A stretch of DNA of 64,000 bases from Mycobacterium asiaticum DSM 44297 (GTDB taxonomy: Bacteria > Actinomycetota > Actinomycetes > Mycobacteriales > Mycobacteriaceae): assembly GCF_000613245.1 (NCBI RefSeq), contig NZ_HG964936.1, forward strand, positions 1,516,815 to 1,580,814, read 5' to 3'. How positions within the stretch are numbered: the first letter of the stretch is position 1; each line of letters opens with the position of its first letter. Under the pieces are notes generated by a model, which was not told the origin of the DNA, did not search any database, and was given only the letters and a program-made list of their open reading frames with translations. Of the stretch, positions 1 to 11,497 are shown piece after piece. Both the position numbers and the translations under genes were made by a program.

Positions 1-406
1 ACAGCGCCAGCACGATAATCATCAACGGCCCGCCGACGAACTCCGCCGCGGTGAACTGCCAGCCCATCAGCAGAGCCAGGATGATGCCCAACTCGACGAC
101 TAGGTTGGTGGAGCCGATCTCGAAAGCCATCGCGGCGGTGAAATTGGCGCCCTTGCGGAACAACGACCGAGCCAACGCCACCGCGGCATACGAGCACGAG
201 GACGACGCGGCGCCGAGGCCGGCCGCGACGGCCAAAGTGCGGGGGCGGTCGTCTCCCATCAGCGACACGATCGTCGAACGCCGCACCACGGCCTGCACCA
301 CCGCGGACAGCGCGAAGCCCAGGATCAGCGCCCACAGGATCTCCCACGTCATCGAGCCGGTGAGGGCCAATGCATGACCGAGGGCTCCCAGCACTTTGTC
401 CGCCAT
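1..406 (-). CDS. predicted permease (Rv2963-like, ArsP/DUF318 family), N-terminal part
   Basis: The gene runs off the left edge; about 135 N-terminal residues are visible. It starts at the ATG read leftwards from 406, with GGAGGA just upstream. The protein opens MADKVLGALGHALALTGSMT and then shows hydrophobic helices (WEILWALILGFALSAVVQAV) and a small-residue stretch with a cysteine (GLGAASSSCSYAAVALARS), typical of the DUF318/ArsP permease family. From memory it closely matches M. tuberculosis Rv2963, a member of the copper-responsive RicR regulon. A perfect TACCC-N5-GGGTA palindrome lies 21 bases upstream of the start. Inference: a copper-induced inner-membrane permease; its substrate is not known. 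Confidence 0.8.
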   Translation of the reverse strand, partial: MADKVLGALGHALALTGSMTWEILWALILGFALSAVVQAVVRRSTIVSLMGDDRPRTLAVAAGLGAASSSCSYAAVALARSLFRKGANFTAAMAFEIGSTNLVVELGIILALLMGWQFTAAEFVGGPLMIIVLAL

Positions 407-426
407 CCGTCCTCCTCCGTCATATA

Positions 427-441
427 TACCCCCAGGGGGTA
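427..441. promoter_or_regulatory. CsoR/RicR-type copper operator
   Basis: TACCCCCAGGGGGTA is a perfect 15-base palindrome around a single A and fits the TACCC-N5-GGGTA consensus of mycobacterial CsoR/RicR repressors. It lies 20 bases before the minus-strand permease start codon, where a bound repressor would block transcription. Confidence 0.75.
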
Positions 442-662
442 CCTGACATTGTGGCCCGCCGGGCTGTCGCCGTCAAGCTCTGCGTACCCGCCGATTTATC
501 GTCCTGCCAGCGGTGACCCGGCAGCGATAGGCTGTAGCAAACCACGTGCGCCCGGATCGTCGGCTGGTGAAATGGAAATTGAGCCCGACACACCGGTGTT
601 ATCACCGCTGTCACAGGCGTAACACCAGGCACACTGGTCACAACAATTGATGCCAGGAGGGT

Positions 663-1406
663 ATGGCCGTGTACCGAGTCTTTGAAGCGCTGGACGAATT
701 GAGCGCCATCGTCGAAGAAGCCCGTGGCGTACCGATGACGGCGGGCTGCGTCGTGCCCCGCGGTGACGTGCTGGAACTGATCGACGACATCAAGGACGCC
801 ATCCCCGGCGAACTCGACGACGCTCAGGACGTTCTGGATGCCCGCGACTCGATGCTGCATGACGCAAAGGCGCACGCCGACTCCATGGTGTCCGCGGCTA
901 CCACCGAGTCGGAGTCGATGGTCAACCACGCCCGCGCTGAGGCCGACCGCCTGCTCTCCGACGCCAAGGCACAGGCCGACCGGATGGTGAGCGAGGCGCG
1001 CCAGCACAGCGAGCGGATGGTTGCCGAGGCGCGTGAGGAAGCCATGCGCATCGCGGCCTCGGCCAAGCGCGAGTACGAGGCCAGCGTCAGCCGGGCCAAG
1101 ACTGAATGCGACCGGCTGATCGAAAACGGCAACCTGTCCTACGAGAAAGCCGTGCAAGAGGGCATCAAGGAGCAGCAGCGACTGGTGTCGCAGAACGAGG
1201 TCGTGCAGGCCGCCCACGCCGAATCCACCCGCCTCATCGACACCGCCCACGCCGAGGCCGACCGGTTGCGCGGCGAATGCGACATCTACGTCGACAACAA
1301 GCTCGCCGAGTTCGAAGAATTCCTCAACGGCACCCTGCGCTCCGTCGGCCGCGGCCGCCACCAGCTGCGCACGGCGGCCGGTACGCACGACTACGTCACT
1401 CGCTGA
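663..1406 (+). CDS. sepIVA: DivIVA-like septal protein SepIVA (Rv2927c homologue)
   Basis: A 247-residue protein starting at ATG after an AGGAGGG site. The N-terminus (MAVYRVFEALDELSAIVEEA) is followed from about residue 60 by a long charged coiled coil of heptad-like repeats (for example ADRMVSEARQHSERMVAEAR). This matches DivIVA-domain proteins, and its position upstream of the YceD-rnc-fpg-smc genes matches Rv2927c, whose M. smegmatis homologue SepIVA acts in septum and intracellular membrane domain organisation. Expected to be cytoplasmic and self-associating. It is transcribed away from the permease on the other strand. Confidence 0.85.
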   Translation: MAVYRVFEALDELSAIVEEARGVPMTAGCVVPRGDVLELIDDIKDAIPGELDDAQDVLDARDSMLHDAKAHADSMVSAATTESESMVNHARAEADRLLSDAKAQADRMVSEARQHSERMVAEAREEAMRIAASAKREYEASVSRAKTECDRLIENGNLSYEKAVQEGIKEQQRLVSQNEVVQAAHAESTRLIDTAHAEADRLRGECDIYVDNKLAEFEEFLNGTLRSVGRGRHQLRTAAGTHDYVTR

Positions 1407-1468
1407 CCGAGCGGCCCCGGACGGGGCGAAAACCGATGGGCCCGCGGCGGGCGCCGTAGGATTCCGGT

Positions 1469-2047
1469 ATGGCCAAGCACCACAGCCAAACGGCACAGCG
1501 ACCCGTGCGGACGCCACTGACCATCGACATTGCCAAGCTCGGTCGACGCCCGGGTGCCATGTTCAGGGTCCAAGACACAGTGGATAGTCCGACGCGCATT
1601 GGCGTCGAGCTGATCGCGATTCCGAAAGGCGCACCGCTGGACCTGGACCTACGGGTGGAGTCGGTGTCCGAGGGAGTACTGGTCACCGGGGATGTCGCCG
1701 CAGCCACCGCGGGTGAGTGCTCACGCTGCCTGTCGCCTATTCAGGGACGGGTCCAGGTTGAGCTGACCGAGCTGTTCGCGTATCCGGACAGTGCTACCGA
1801 AGCGACCACCGAGGAGGACGAGGTGGGACACGTCGTCGACCAAATGGTCAACCTGGAGCAGCCGATCATTGACGCCGTGGGTCTGGAACTGCCCTTTTCA
1901 CCGGTGTGCTCGCCCGATTGCCCGGGACTGTGCCCACAGTGTGGGGTTTCCCTGGCCGCCGACCCGGAGCACCACCACGAGCAGATCGACCCGCGGTGGG
2001 CCAAACTGGCCGGGATGTTCGATGACGACGACGGCGGTGAGCGGTGA
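1469..2047 (+). CDS. YceD/DUF177 family protein (Rv2926c homologue)
   Basis: A 192-residue protein of the DUF177 family. The family signature is visible: CSRCL in the middle, an acidic linker, then [13 protein letters not shown] near the C-terminus, a cysteine cluster that looks metal-binding. In many bacteria yceD precedes rpmF (ribosomal protein L32) and is linked to large-subunit rRNA; here rpmF is absent and rnc follows directly, as in M. tuberculosis. Its stop overlaps the GTG of rnc in a GTGA arrangement, implying translational coupling with the RNA-processing enzyme. The precise biochemical role is not shown by the sequence. Confidence 0.85.
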   Translation: MAKHHSQTAQRPVRTPLTIDIAKLGRRPGAMFRVQDTVDSPTRIGVELIAIPKGAPLDLDLRVESVSEGVLVTGDVAAATAGECSRCLSPIQGRVQVELTELFAYPDSATEATTEEDEVGHVVDQMVNLEQPIIDAVGLELPFSPVCSPDCPGLCPQCGVSLAADPEHHHEQIDPRWAKLAGMFDDDDGGER

Positions 2048-2769
2048 CGCGGTCACGGCACACGCTGCTGGACGCGCTCGGTGTCGAGCTGCCCGACGAC
2101 CTGCTCTCACTGGCGCTGACGCACCGCAGCTACGCCTACGAGAACGGTGGGCTACCGACCAACGAGCGGCTGGAGTTCCTCGGCGACGCCGTGCTGGGGC
2201 TGACCGTCACCGACGCGCTCTATCATCGCCACCCCGAGCGGTCCGAGGGTGACCTGGCCAAACTTCGGGCGAGTGTCGTCAACACCCAGGCGCTGGCCGA
2301 TGTCGCGCGCAATTTGACCGACGAGGGCCTGGGCGTGCACATCTTGCTGGGCCGCGGCGAGGCCAATACCGGCGGCGCCGACAAATCCAGCATCCTCGCC
2401 GACGGCATGGAGTCCCTGCTGGGCGCGATTTACCTGCAACACGGCATCGACGTGGCGCGCGAGGTCATCCTGCGGCTGTTCGGCCCGTTGCTGGACGCCG
2501 CCCCGACGCTCGGTGCCGGCCTGGATTGGAAGACCAGCTTGCAGGAACTCACCGCGTCCCGGGCGCTGGGCGCGCCGTCTTACTCGGTCACCTCCACGGG
2601 CCCCGACCACGACAAGGAGTTCACCGCCGTCGTCGTCGTGATGGACGCCGAATACGGGTCGGGCGTAGGGCGCTCCAAGAAGGAAGCCGAGCAGAAGGCG
2701 GCGTCGGCGGCCTATAAGGCGCTGGAAGCCATGGAAGTGCTCGACAGCGCGGGGAAATCCTCCGTCTAG
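2044..2769 (+). CDS. rnc: ribonuclease III
   Basis: A 241-residue protein, normal length for RNase III. The catalytic-domain signature [14 protein letters not shown] lies near residue 40, with the second acidic site in [13 protein letters not shown] near residue 120. A C-terminal double-stranded-RNA-binding domain ([16 protein letters not shown] through [16 protein letters not shown]) completes the fold. It cleaves double-stranded RNA in rRNA precursors and structured mRNAs as a homodimer. It overlaps the preceding gene by four bases and shares one base with the GTG of fpg, so the three are probably translated from one mRNA. Confidence 0.96.
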   Translation: MTRSRHTLLDALGVELPDDLLSLALTHRSYAYENGGLPTNERLEFLGDAVLGLTVTDALYHRHPERSEGDLAKLRASVVNTQALADVARNLTDEGLGVHILLGRGEANTGGADKSSILADGMESLLGAIYLQHGIDVAREVILRLFGPLLDAAPTLGAGLDWKTSLQELTASRALGAPSYSVTSTGPDHDKEFTAVVVVMDAEYGSGVGRSKKEAEQKAASAAYKALEAMEVLDSAGKSSV

Positions 2770-3629
2770 TGCCTGAACTGCCCGAAGTCGAGGTGGTGCG
2801 TCGCGGCCTCGAGACCCATGTGCTGGGCAAGACGATCACCGCCGTCCGCGTCCATCACCCGCGCGCGGTGCGCCGCCACGAAGCTGGGCCCGCCGACCTC
2901 ACCGCTCGGCTGCTCGACGCTCGCATCACCGGCACTGACCGGCGCGGCAAGTATCTGTGGCTGATTCTGGACAAGGCCACCGACCCCGACGCCGCGCTGG
3001 TGGTGCACCTCGGCATGAGCGGGCAGATGTTGCTGGGGACGGTGCCACGCGCGGACCACGTCCGGATCTCCGCCCTGCTCGACGACGGGACCGTGCTGAG
3101 CTTCGCCGACCAGCGGACCTTCGGCGGGTGGCTGCTCGCCGACCTGGTGACCGTAGACGGCAGCGTGGTGCCGACACCGGTCGCGCACCTGGCGCGCGAC
3201 CCGCTGGACCCCCGATTCGACGCCGACGCGGTGGTCGAGGTGTTGCGGCGCAAGCATTCCGAGATCAAGCGACAGCTGCTGGACCAGCAAGTGGTGTCGG
3301 GCATCGGCAACATCTACGCCGACGAGGCGCTGTGGCGGGCCGAAGTCAACGGCGCCCGCATTGCTGCCAACCTGTCACGCCGCCAACTGGGGTCGGTGCT
3401 CGCTGCTGCCGCCGAGGTGATGCGTGAGGCGCTGGGGAAGGGCGGCACGTCCTTCGATTCGCTGTACGTCAACGTCAACGGCGAGTCGGGCTACTTCGAC
3501 CGATCGCTGGATGCCTACGGTCGCGAAGGCCAGCCTTGCCGGCGCTGCGGAGCGGTGATTCGTCGGGAGAAGTTCATGAACCGCTCGTCGTTTTACTGCC
3601 CGAAATGCCAACCGCGACCGCGCCGGTAA
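2769..3629 (+). CDS. fpg: formamidopyrimidine-DNA glycosylase (MutM/Fpg)
   Basis: A 286-residue base-excision repair enzyme that removes oxidised purines such as 8-oxoguanine and nicks the abasic site. It begins [10 protein letters not shown]: Pro2, exposed after Met removal, is the catalytic nucleophile and Glu3 assists. The helix-two-turn-helix region includes [14 protein letters not shown]. The C-terminal zinc finger is complete: CRRCG, then FYCPKC. The GTG start overlaps the last base of rnc. Length and motifs are normal for the family. Confidence 0.96.
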   Translation: MPELPEVEVVRRGLETHVLGKTITAVRVHHPRAVRRHEAGPADLTARLLDARITGTDRRGKYLWLILDKATDPDAALVVHLGMSGQMLLGTVPRADHVRISALLDDGTVLSFADQRTFGGWLLADLVTVDGSVVPTPVAHLARDPLDPRFDADAVVEVLRRKHSEIKRQLLDQQVVSGIGNIYADEALWRAEVNGARIAANLSRRQLGSVLAAAAEVMREALGKGGTSFDSLYVNVNGESGYFDRSLDAYGREGQPCRRCGAVIRREKFMNRSSFYCPKCQPRPRR

Positions 3630-3688
3630 GGATCCGCGCCGGGTCTGCGTTGAGTTCAGCGAACTGACTGCGTTGTAGAAAGGGAGCC

Positions 3689-4102
3689 ATGACTGATCTG
3701 TGGGTCGAACGCACTGGCACGCGCCGGTACACCGGACACAGCTCACGCGGCGCGCAAGTACTTGTCGGCAGCGAGGACGTCGAGGGCGTTTTCACCCCCG
3801 GCGAGCTGATGAAGATCGCGCTGGCCGCCTGCAGCGGGATGTCCAGCGACCAGCCGCTGGCTCGCCGCCTCGGTGACGATTACCGTGCGACGATCAGGGT
3901 CTCCGGTGCCGCCGACCGGGAAAAGGAGATCTACCCGCGGCTCGACGAGAAGCTGGAACTGGACCTGTCCGGGCTGTCCAACGACGAGAAGGCGCGCCTG
4001 CTCGTGGTCGTCAACCGCGCCATCGACGCGGTCTGCACAGTCGGTCGCACCCTGAAATCCGGCACCACGGTGAACTTCGAGGTAAACGATGTCGGCTCCT
4101 GA
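3689..4102 (+). CDS. OsmC/Ohr-family protein (Rv2923c homologue)
   Basis: A 137-residue OsmC-like protein. Its plan is typical: an N-terminal beta segment (RRYTGHSSRGAQVLVG), a central helix with the conserved cysteine (LMKIALAACSGMSS), and a C-terminal segment with a second cysteine (RAIDAVCTVGRTLKSG). Proteins of this fold reduce organic hydroperoxides using two cysteines, so a peroxiredoxin-like role is reasonable though not proven. The gene starts after GAAAGGGAG and its end overlaps the start of acyP by 14 bases. Confidence 0.85.
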   Translation: MTDLWVERTGTRRYTGHSSRGAQVLVGSEDVEGVFTPGELMKIALAACSGMSSDQPLARRLGDDYRATIRVSGAADREKEIYPRLDEKLELDLSGLSNDEKARLLVVVNRAIDAVCTVGRTLKSGTTVNFEVNDVGS

Positions 4103-4370
4103 CGTGCGGCTGACCGCCTGGGTCCACGGCCACGTCCAGGGCGTCGGTTTCCGCTGGTGGACACGCTGCCGGGCGCTGGAACAGGGCCTGACCGGCTATG
4201 CAGCCAACCAGGCCGACGGCCGTGTGCTGGTGGTGGCGAACGGTCCACGCGAGGCAGGTGAACGGCTGCTGGAATTGCTTCGGGGGGACAGCACCCCGGG
4301 ACGGGTGGACAAGGTGGTCGCCGACTGGTCGGAACCCACCGAGCAGTTCACCGGATTCGTCGAACGGTAG
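4089..4370 (+). CDS. acyP: acylphosphatase
   Basis: A 93-residue single-domain enzyme, normal size for acylphosphatases, which hydrolyse carboxyl-phosphate bonds. The family signature is clear: GHVQGVGFRWWTR holds the phosphate loop and catalytic arginine, and the conserved Asn lies in VVANGP. It overlaps the OsmC-like gene upstream and precedes smc, the same arrangement as Rv2923c-Rv2922A-smc in M. tuberculosis. Confidence 0.93.
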   Translation: MSAPDVRLTAWVHGHVQGVGFRWWTRCRALEQGLTGYAANQADGRVLVVANGPREAGERLLELLRGDSTPGRVDKVVADWSEPTEQFTGFVER

Positions 4371-4497
4371 CCACTCGTGGTGCATTTGGGGTCAGAGCGA
4401 CTCGATTGACCAGCGGTGTGCAAGGGGTCTCGAACACCGCTCGTGACACGCCCCGAGCGGGCGGAGGCGGACGCTCGCACCGGTAATCTGGCCCCTC

Positions 4498-7400
4498 GTG
4501 TACCTCAAGAGTCTGACGCTGAAGGGATTCAAGTCCTTCGCCGCGCCGACGACTCTGCGCTTCGAACCGGGCATCACTGCCGTTGTCGGGCCCAACGGTT
4601 CCGGCAAATCCAACGTCGTCGACGCCCTGGCCTGGGTGATGGGGGAGCAGGGGGCAAAGACCCTGCGCGGCGGCAAGATGGAAGACGTCATCTTCGCCGG
4701 CACCTCCTCGCGCGCGCCCCTGGGCCGCGCTGAGGTCACCGTCACCATCGACAACTCCGACAACGCGTTGCCGATTGAGTACTCCGAGGTGTCGATCACC
4801 CGCCGGATGTTCCGCGACGGAGCCAGCGAATACGAGATCAATGGCAGCAGTTGCCGGTTGATGGACGTTCAGGAGCTGTTGAGCGACTCGGGCATCGGCC
4901 GCGAGATGCACGTGATCGTGGGCCAGGGCAAGCTCGACGAGATCCTGCAGTCCCGGCCCGAGGACCGGCGCGCGTTCATCGAAGAGGCGGCCGGGGTGCT
5001 CAAGCACCGCAAGCGCAAGGAAAAGGCGCTGCGCAAACTTGACGCCATGGCCGCGAACCTGGCCCGCCTCAACGACCTGACCACCGAGCTACGCCGACAA
5101 CTCAAACCGCTGGGCCGCCAGGCCGAAGTGGCCCGCCGCGCTCAAACTATCCAGGCCGATCTGCGCGACGCCCGCCTGCGCCTCGCCGCCGACGACCTGG
5201 TCAACCGTCGCTCGGAGCGTCAGGCGATCTTCGATGCTGAGACAACCATGCGCCGCGAGCACGACGAAGCGGTCGCCAGGCTGGCGGTGGCGTCCCAGGA
5301 GCTGGCATCCCACGAGGAAGCCCTGGCGGTCCTGTCGCAACGCGCGGAATCGATACAACAGACCTGGTTCCGGTTGTCCGCGCTGGCCGAACGGGTCAGC
5401 GCCACCGTCCGCATCGCCAGCGAACGCGCGCAACACCTCGACGTCGAGCCAGCGCGCACCAGCGACACCGACCCCGACGCACTGGAAGCCGAGGCCGAGG
5501 AGGTGGCCCAAGCCGAGCAGGAGTTGCTGGCCGAACTGGCCGAGGCCCGCGCCCGACTGGATGCCGCGCGCGCCGAACTCGCCGAGCGGGAGCGCCGCGC
5601 CGTCGAGGCCGAGAAGGCGCACCTGGCGGCGGTGCGCGCCGAAGCTGACCGGCGCGAGGGCCTGGCCCGGCTGGCGGGGCAGGTCGAGACAATGCGGGCC
5701 CGGGTGGAATCGACCGACGAAAGCGTCGCGCGGTTGTCCGAGCGGATCGAACACGCGGCCACGCGGGCCCAGCAGACCCGAGCGGAATTCGAGAGCGTGC
5801 AGGGCCGCGTCGGCGAACTGGATCAGGGTGAGGTGGGCCTCGACGAGCAGCACGAGCGGACGGTCAGCGCGCTCCGGCTGACCGACGAACGCGTCTCGGA
5901 GCTGCAAACCGCCGAACGCACCGCGGAACGCCAGGTCGCGTCGCTACGAGCCCGCATCGAGGCGCTGTCGATGAGCCTTGAGCGCAAGGACGGGGCCGCT
6001 TGGCTAGCGCGAAATCATTCTGGCGCAGGGCTTTTCGGTTCCGTGGCGGAACTGGTCAAGGTGCGCCCAGGGTATGAGGCGGCGCTGGCCGCGGTGCTGG
6101 GTTCGGCGGCCGATGCCCTGGCGGTCGATGGCCCCGGCGCCGCGCACACCGCCGTGGCCGCCCTCAAGCAGGCCGACGGTGGCCGTGCCGCCCTGGTGCT
6201 CACCGACTGGCCCGCCCCCGCCGACGCCGCCCGGACCGCGGAGCTGCCCGACGGGGCCGCCTGGGCGCTGGACCTGATCGACTCGCCGCCGCGACTGCGG
6301 GGCGCGATGGCGGCGATGCTGGCGGACGTCGCGGTGGTAGGCGATCTGAGCCAAGCGCTGGAACTGGTGGCGCGGCATCCTCGACTGCGGGCGGTCACGC
6401 TCGACGGTGATCTGGTCGGCGCCGGGCGGGTGAACGGTGGATCCGACCGCAAGGTCTCCACTTTGGAGGTCGCCTCCGAGATCGAGAAGGCTCGCGGCGA
6501 ACTGGCCGCCGCCGAGGCCCAGGTGGCTCAACTGAGCGCGGCGCTGTCCGGCGCATTGACCGAGCAGAACGCTCGTCAGGACGCGGCCGAGCAGGCCCTG
6601 GCCGCCCTCAACGAATCTGACACCGCCATCTCGGCGATGTACGAACAGCTCGGGCGCCTGGGGCAAGAGGCTCGTGCGGCCGAGGACGAGTGGAGCCGGC
6701 TGCTGCAGCAGCGCGAGGAACTGGAAGCCGGACGGGCGCGCACCCTCGAAGAGGTCGTCGAGCTGGAAACCCGGCTGCGCAACGCTCAGGAGACCGAGCA
6801 TGTGCAGGCCGCCGAGCCCAACCTGGTCGAGGCCCGGCAGGAAATCGCCGCTGCCGCCGAGGGCGCGCGCAGTGCCGAGGTCGAGGCCCGGCTGACGGTA
6901 CGCACCGCCGAGGAGCGCGCCAACGCCGTGCGCGGCCGGGCGGACTCGCTGCGTCGCGCGGCGGCGGCCGAGCGGGAGGCGCGAGTGCGGGCCGAGCAGG
7001 CGCACGCCGCCCGGCTACGGGCGGCCGCGGTGGCCGCCGCAGTGGCCGAGTCTGGCCGGCTGCTGGCCAGCCGGTTGAACCGGGTGGTGGAAGCGGCCTC
7101 GCGCCTGCGCGACCAACTCGCCGCCGAACGGCAACACCGTACGGCGGCCATGACCGCGGTGCGCGAGGAAGTGAACACGCTGAGCGCGCGGGTGGCCGCC
7201 CTCACCGATTCGCTGCATCGCGACGAGGTGGCAAACGCCCAGGCCGCGCTGCGGATCGAGCAGCTCGAGCAGATGGTGCTCGAGCAGTTCGGCATGGCGC
7301 CGACCGACCTGATCGCCGAATACGGCCCCGACGTCGCGTTGCCGCCCACCGACCTGGAGATGGCCGAGTTCGAGCAGGCCCGCGAACGGGGTGAGCAGGT

Positions 7401-8109
7401 GGTGGCGCCCGCTCCGATGCCGTTCGACCGGACCACCCAGGAGCGGCGCGCCAAACGCGCCGAACGCGAGCTCGCCGAACTCGGCCGGGTCAACCCGCTG
7501 GCCCTGGAGGAGTTTGCTGCGCTGGAGGAGCGATACAACTTCCTGTCCACCCAGCTCGAAGACGTCAAAGGCGCCCGCAAGGACCTGCTGGATGTCGTCG
7601 CCGAGGTGGACGCCCGCATCCTGCAGGTATTCAGCGAAGCGTTCGTGGACGTCGAGCGCGAATTCCAGACAGTGTTCACCGCGCTGTTCCCTGGCGGGGA
7701 AGGCCGGCTGAGGCTGACTCAGCCCGACGACATGCTCGCCACGGGCATCGAGGTCGAGGCCCGTCCACCCGGCAAGAAGGTCACCAGGTTGTCGTTGCTC
7801 TCAGGGGGCGAGAAGGCCTTGACGGCGGTGGCCATGCTGGTGGCGATCTTCCGGGCTCGTCCGTCGCCGTTCTACATCATGGATGAGGTGGAGGCCGCCC
7901 TGGACGACGTCAACCTGCGTCGCCTGATCGGCCTCTTCGAGATGCTGCGCGACCAGTCGCAGCTGATCATCATCACCCACCAGAAGCCCACGATGGAGGT
8001 CGCCGACGCGCTCTACGGGGTGACCATGCAGGGTGATGGGATCACCGCGGTCATTTCGCAGCGCATCCGCGGCCAGCAGCTGGATCAGCTGGTCTCCAGC
8101 TCCAATTAG
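4498..8109 (+). CDS. smc: chromosome segregation protein SMC
   Basis: A 1203-residue SMC protein. The N-terminal head has Walker A (GPNGSGKSN, about residue 33); two long Ala/Glu/Arg-rich coiled coils flank a hinge (about residues 510-660, with [12 protein letters not shown] and the hinge-like [14 protein letters not shown]); the C-terminal head has the ABC signature [11 protein letters not shown] and Walker [14 protein letters not shown]. With ScpA/ScpB it compacts and organises the chromosome. The GTG start gives [14 protein letters not shown], the canonical SMC opening. It is probably cotranscribed with ftsY, whose GTG lies 56 bases downstream. Confidence 0.97.
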   Translation: MYLKSLTLKGFKSFAAPTTLRFEPGITAVVGPNGSGKSNVVDALAWVMGEQGAKTLRGGKMEDVIFAGTSSRAPLGRAEVTVTIDNSDNALPIEYSEVSITRRMFRDGASEYEINGSSCRLMDVQELLSDSGIGREMHVIVGQGKLDEILQSRPEDRRAFIEEAAGVLKHRKRKEKALRKLDAMAANLARLNDLTTELRRQLKPLGRQAEVARRAQTIQADLRDARLRLAADDLVNRRSERQAIFDAETTMRREHDEAVARLAVASQELASHEEALAVLSQRAESIQQTWFRLSALAERVSATVRIASERAQHLDVEPARTSDTDPDALEAEAEEVAQAEQELLAELAEARARLDAARAELAERERRAVEAEKAHLAAVRAEADRREGLARLAGQVETMRARVESTDESVARLSERIEHAATRAQQTRAEFESVQGRVGELDQGEVGLDEQHERTVSALRLTDERVSELQTAERTAERQVASLRARIEALSMSLERKDGAAWLARNHSGAGLFGSVAELVKVRPGYEAALAAVLGSAADALAVDGPGAAHTAVAALKQADGGRAALVLTDWPAPADAARTAELPDGAAWALDLIDSPPRLRGAMAAMLADVAVVGDLSQALELVARHPRLRAVTLDGDLVGAGRVNGGSDRKVSTLEVASEIEKARGELAAAEAQVAQLSAALSGALTEQNARQDAAEQALAALNESDTAISAMYEQLGRLGQEARAAEDEWSRLLQQREELEAGRARTLEEVVELETRLRNAQETEHVQAAEPNLVEARQEIAAAAEGARSAEVEARLTVRTAEERANAVRGRADSLRRAAAAEREARVRAEQAHAARLRAAAVAAAVAESGRLLASRLNRVVEAASRLRDQLAAERQHRTAAMTAVREEVNTLSARVAALTDSLHRDEVANAQAALRIEQLEQMVLEQFGMAPTDLIAEYGPDVALPPTDLEMAEFEQARERGEQVVAPAPMPFDRTTQERRAKRAERELAELGRVNPLALEEFAALEERYNFLSTQLEDVKGARKDLLDVVAEVDARILQVFSEAFVDVEREFQTVFTALFPGGEGRLRLTQPDDMLATGIEVEARPPGKKVTRLSLLSGGEKALTAVAMLVAIFRARPSPFYIMDEVEAALDDVNLRRLIGLFEMLRDQSQLIIITHQKPTMEVADALYGVTMQGDGITAVISQRIRGQQLDQLVSSSN

Positions 8110-8164
8110 TTCGCTTAGTTCGCTCCGGGTTTCACCCGAGATGCATTGGGAAGGGATAGTCAGC

Positions 8165-9508
8165 GTGTCCGAAGGTTTGTGGATTGCCATCGCGGTCGCC
8201 GCCGCCCTGATCATCATCACGGCGTTGGTCATCGGCCTCGTGCGCTACCGCAAGCGCCGGATCAGGCTGGCGCCGACGCCCAAGCCGGACGCGATCGACC
8301 GGTCGGGCGGGTACACAGCTTCCTCGGGAATCACTTTCAGCAAGTCACCGACCGCCGAACCGGTGGTCGACACCAGCGGACTGCCCGCCGTCGGCGACGA
8401 CGCCACCATTCCGCGCGATGCTCCCAAGCGCACCATCTCTGAGGTCCACCTGCCCGACCCGGAGCTGGAAACGGTCCCGGAGACCGAGCCCGAGATCGAG
8501 GTCGAGCCGGAGCTTGAGATCGAGGTCGAGCCGGTACCGGAGATCGAGGCCGAGCCGGCACCAGAGGCGCCGCAGATCGAAGCCATCGAACCGACCGAAG
8601 GGCGGCTGGAACGGCTGCGCGGGCGGCTCGCACGGTCGCAGAACGCGCTGGGCCGCAGCATGCTGGGCCTGATCGGGGGCGGCGATCTCGACGAGGACTC
8701 CTGGCAGGACGTGGAGGACACGTTGCTGGTCGCCGACCTGGGTCCGGTGGTCACCGAGTCGGTGGTGTCGCAGCTGCGTAGCCGACTGGCCAGCGGCAAC
8801 GTCCGGAACGAGGCCGATGCCCGGGCGGTACTGCGCGAGGTGCTGATCCGCGAGCTGCAACCCGCCATGGACCGCTCGATCCGCGCGCTGCCGCACGCGG
8901 ACCACCCGTCGGTGCTGCTCGTCGTCGGCGTCAACGGGACCGGAAAGACCACCACCGTCGGCAAGCTGGCCCGGGTGCTGGTGGCCGACGGGCGCCGCGT
9001 GGTGCTGGGCGCCGCCGACACGTTCCGGGCCGCCGCGGCGGACCAGCTGCAGACCTGGGCGTCGCGGGTGGGCGCGGAAGTGGTGCGGGGCGCCGAGGGC
9101 GCCGACCCGGCGTCGGTGGCCTTCGACGCCGTGGACAAGGGCATCCAGTCCGGCGCCGACGTCGTCGTCATCGACACCGCGGGCCGGTTGCACACCAAGG
9201 TCGGGCTGATGGACGAACTGGGCAAGGTCAAGCGGGTCGTGACCCGCCGGGCAGCTGTTGATGAGGTGCTGTTGGTTCTCGATGCGACGATCGGGCAGAA
9301 CGGGCTAGCTCAGGCGAAGGTGTTCGCCGAGGTCGTCGACATCACCGGCGCGGTGCTGACCAAGCTGGACGGAACGGCCAAGGGCGGCATCGTATTCCGG
9401 GTTCAGCAGGAACTCGGCGTGCCGGTGAAGCTGGTCGGGCTGGGTGAAGGAGCCGACGACCTGGCGCCGTTTGAGCCGGCAGCATTCGTCGACGCCCTGC
9501 TCGGCTGA
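8165..9508 (+). CDS. ftsY: signal recognition particle receptor FtsY
   Basis: A 447-residue SRP-receptor GTPase. The chosen GTG start gives an N-terminal membrane helix (LWIAIAVAAALIIITALVIG) followed by a basic patch. A low-complexity acidic linker of Pro-Glu repeats (residues about 98-145, such as EIEVEPELEIEVEP) separates it from the NG domain. GTPase motifs are intact: GVNGTGKTTTVGK (G1), DTFRAAAADQL, DTAGRLHT (G3) and TKLDGTAKGG (G4). It docks Ffh-ribosome complexes at the membrane; ffh lies about 7 kb downstream in this window. Confidence 0.96.
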   Translation: MSEGLWIAIAVAAALIIITALVIGLVRYRKRRIRLAPTPKPDAIDRSGGYTASSGITFSKSPTAEPVVDTSGLPAVGDDATIPRDAPKRTISEVHLPDPELETVPETEPEIEVEPELEIEVEPVPEIEAEPAPEAPQIEAIEPTEGRLERLRGRLARSQNALGRSMLGLIGGGDLDEDSWQDVEDTLLVADLGPVVTESVVSQLRSRLASGNVRNEADARAVLREVLIRELQPAMDRSIRALPHADHPSVLLVVGVNGTGKTTTVGKLARVLVADGRRVVLGAADTFRAAAADQLQTWASRVGAEVVRGAEGADPASVAFDAVDKGIQSGADVVVIDTAGRLHTKVGLMDELGKVKRVVTRRAAVDEVLLVLDATIGQNGLAQAKVFAEVVDITGAVLTKLDGTAKGGIVFRVQQELGVPVKLVGLGEGADDLAPFEPAAFVDALLG

Positions 9509-9517
9509 TCGGGGACG

Positions 9518-9562
9518 GTGGCGACCCGCCGCGCCCGGCGACGCCGCGCTTGCGATCACCAC
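9518..9562. repeat. inverted third copy of a GC-rich dispersed repeat
   Basis: This 45-base stretch directly after the ftsY stop begins GTGGCGACCCGCCGCGCCCG and is nearly the reverse complement of the 56-bp unit found twice after glnD (13973-14084). Its ends form a hairpin-capable inverted repeat (GTGGCGA near one end, TCACCAC at the other), so it may double as a transcription terminator. Confidence 0.7.
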
Positions 9563-9590
9563 GAGCAGCTATTACACAGCAACTTTTACG

Positions 9591-9606
9591 TTAATCCTGC
9601 CGAAAC
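9591..9606. promoter_or_regulatory. candidate GlnR box upstream of amtB
   Basis: TTAAT-N6-GAAAC lies about 100 bases before amtB in a locally AT-rich patch. It partly fits the GlnR half-site pattern (GTnAC-N6-GAAAC). In mycobacteria amtB-glnB-glnD is a known GlnR target, so a site here is expected, but the left half-site is degenerate. Confidence 0.4.
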
Positions 9607-9707
9607 ATCGCTGCCCCATTCGCGCAACAACTTATGCGCATGGTTCTGGATCAGGTCGCCAGTCATTTATCTGGGGCCCTCCCAACGCTGACTGGAGGTG
9701 ATAGCGA

Positions 9708-11467
<1,760 letters not shown>

Positions 11468-11497
11468 CAATGGTTCGGCATTGCTGAACCGAGCCGG

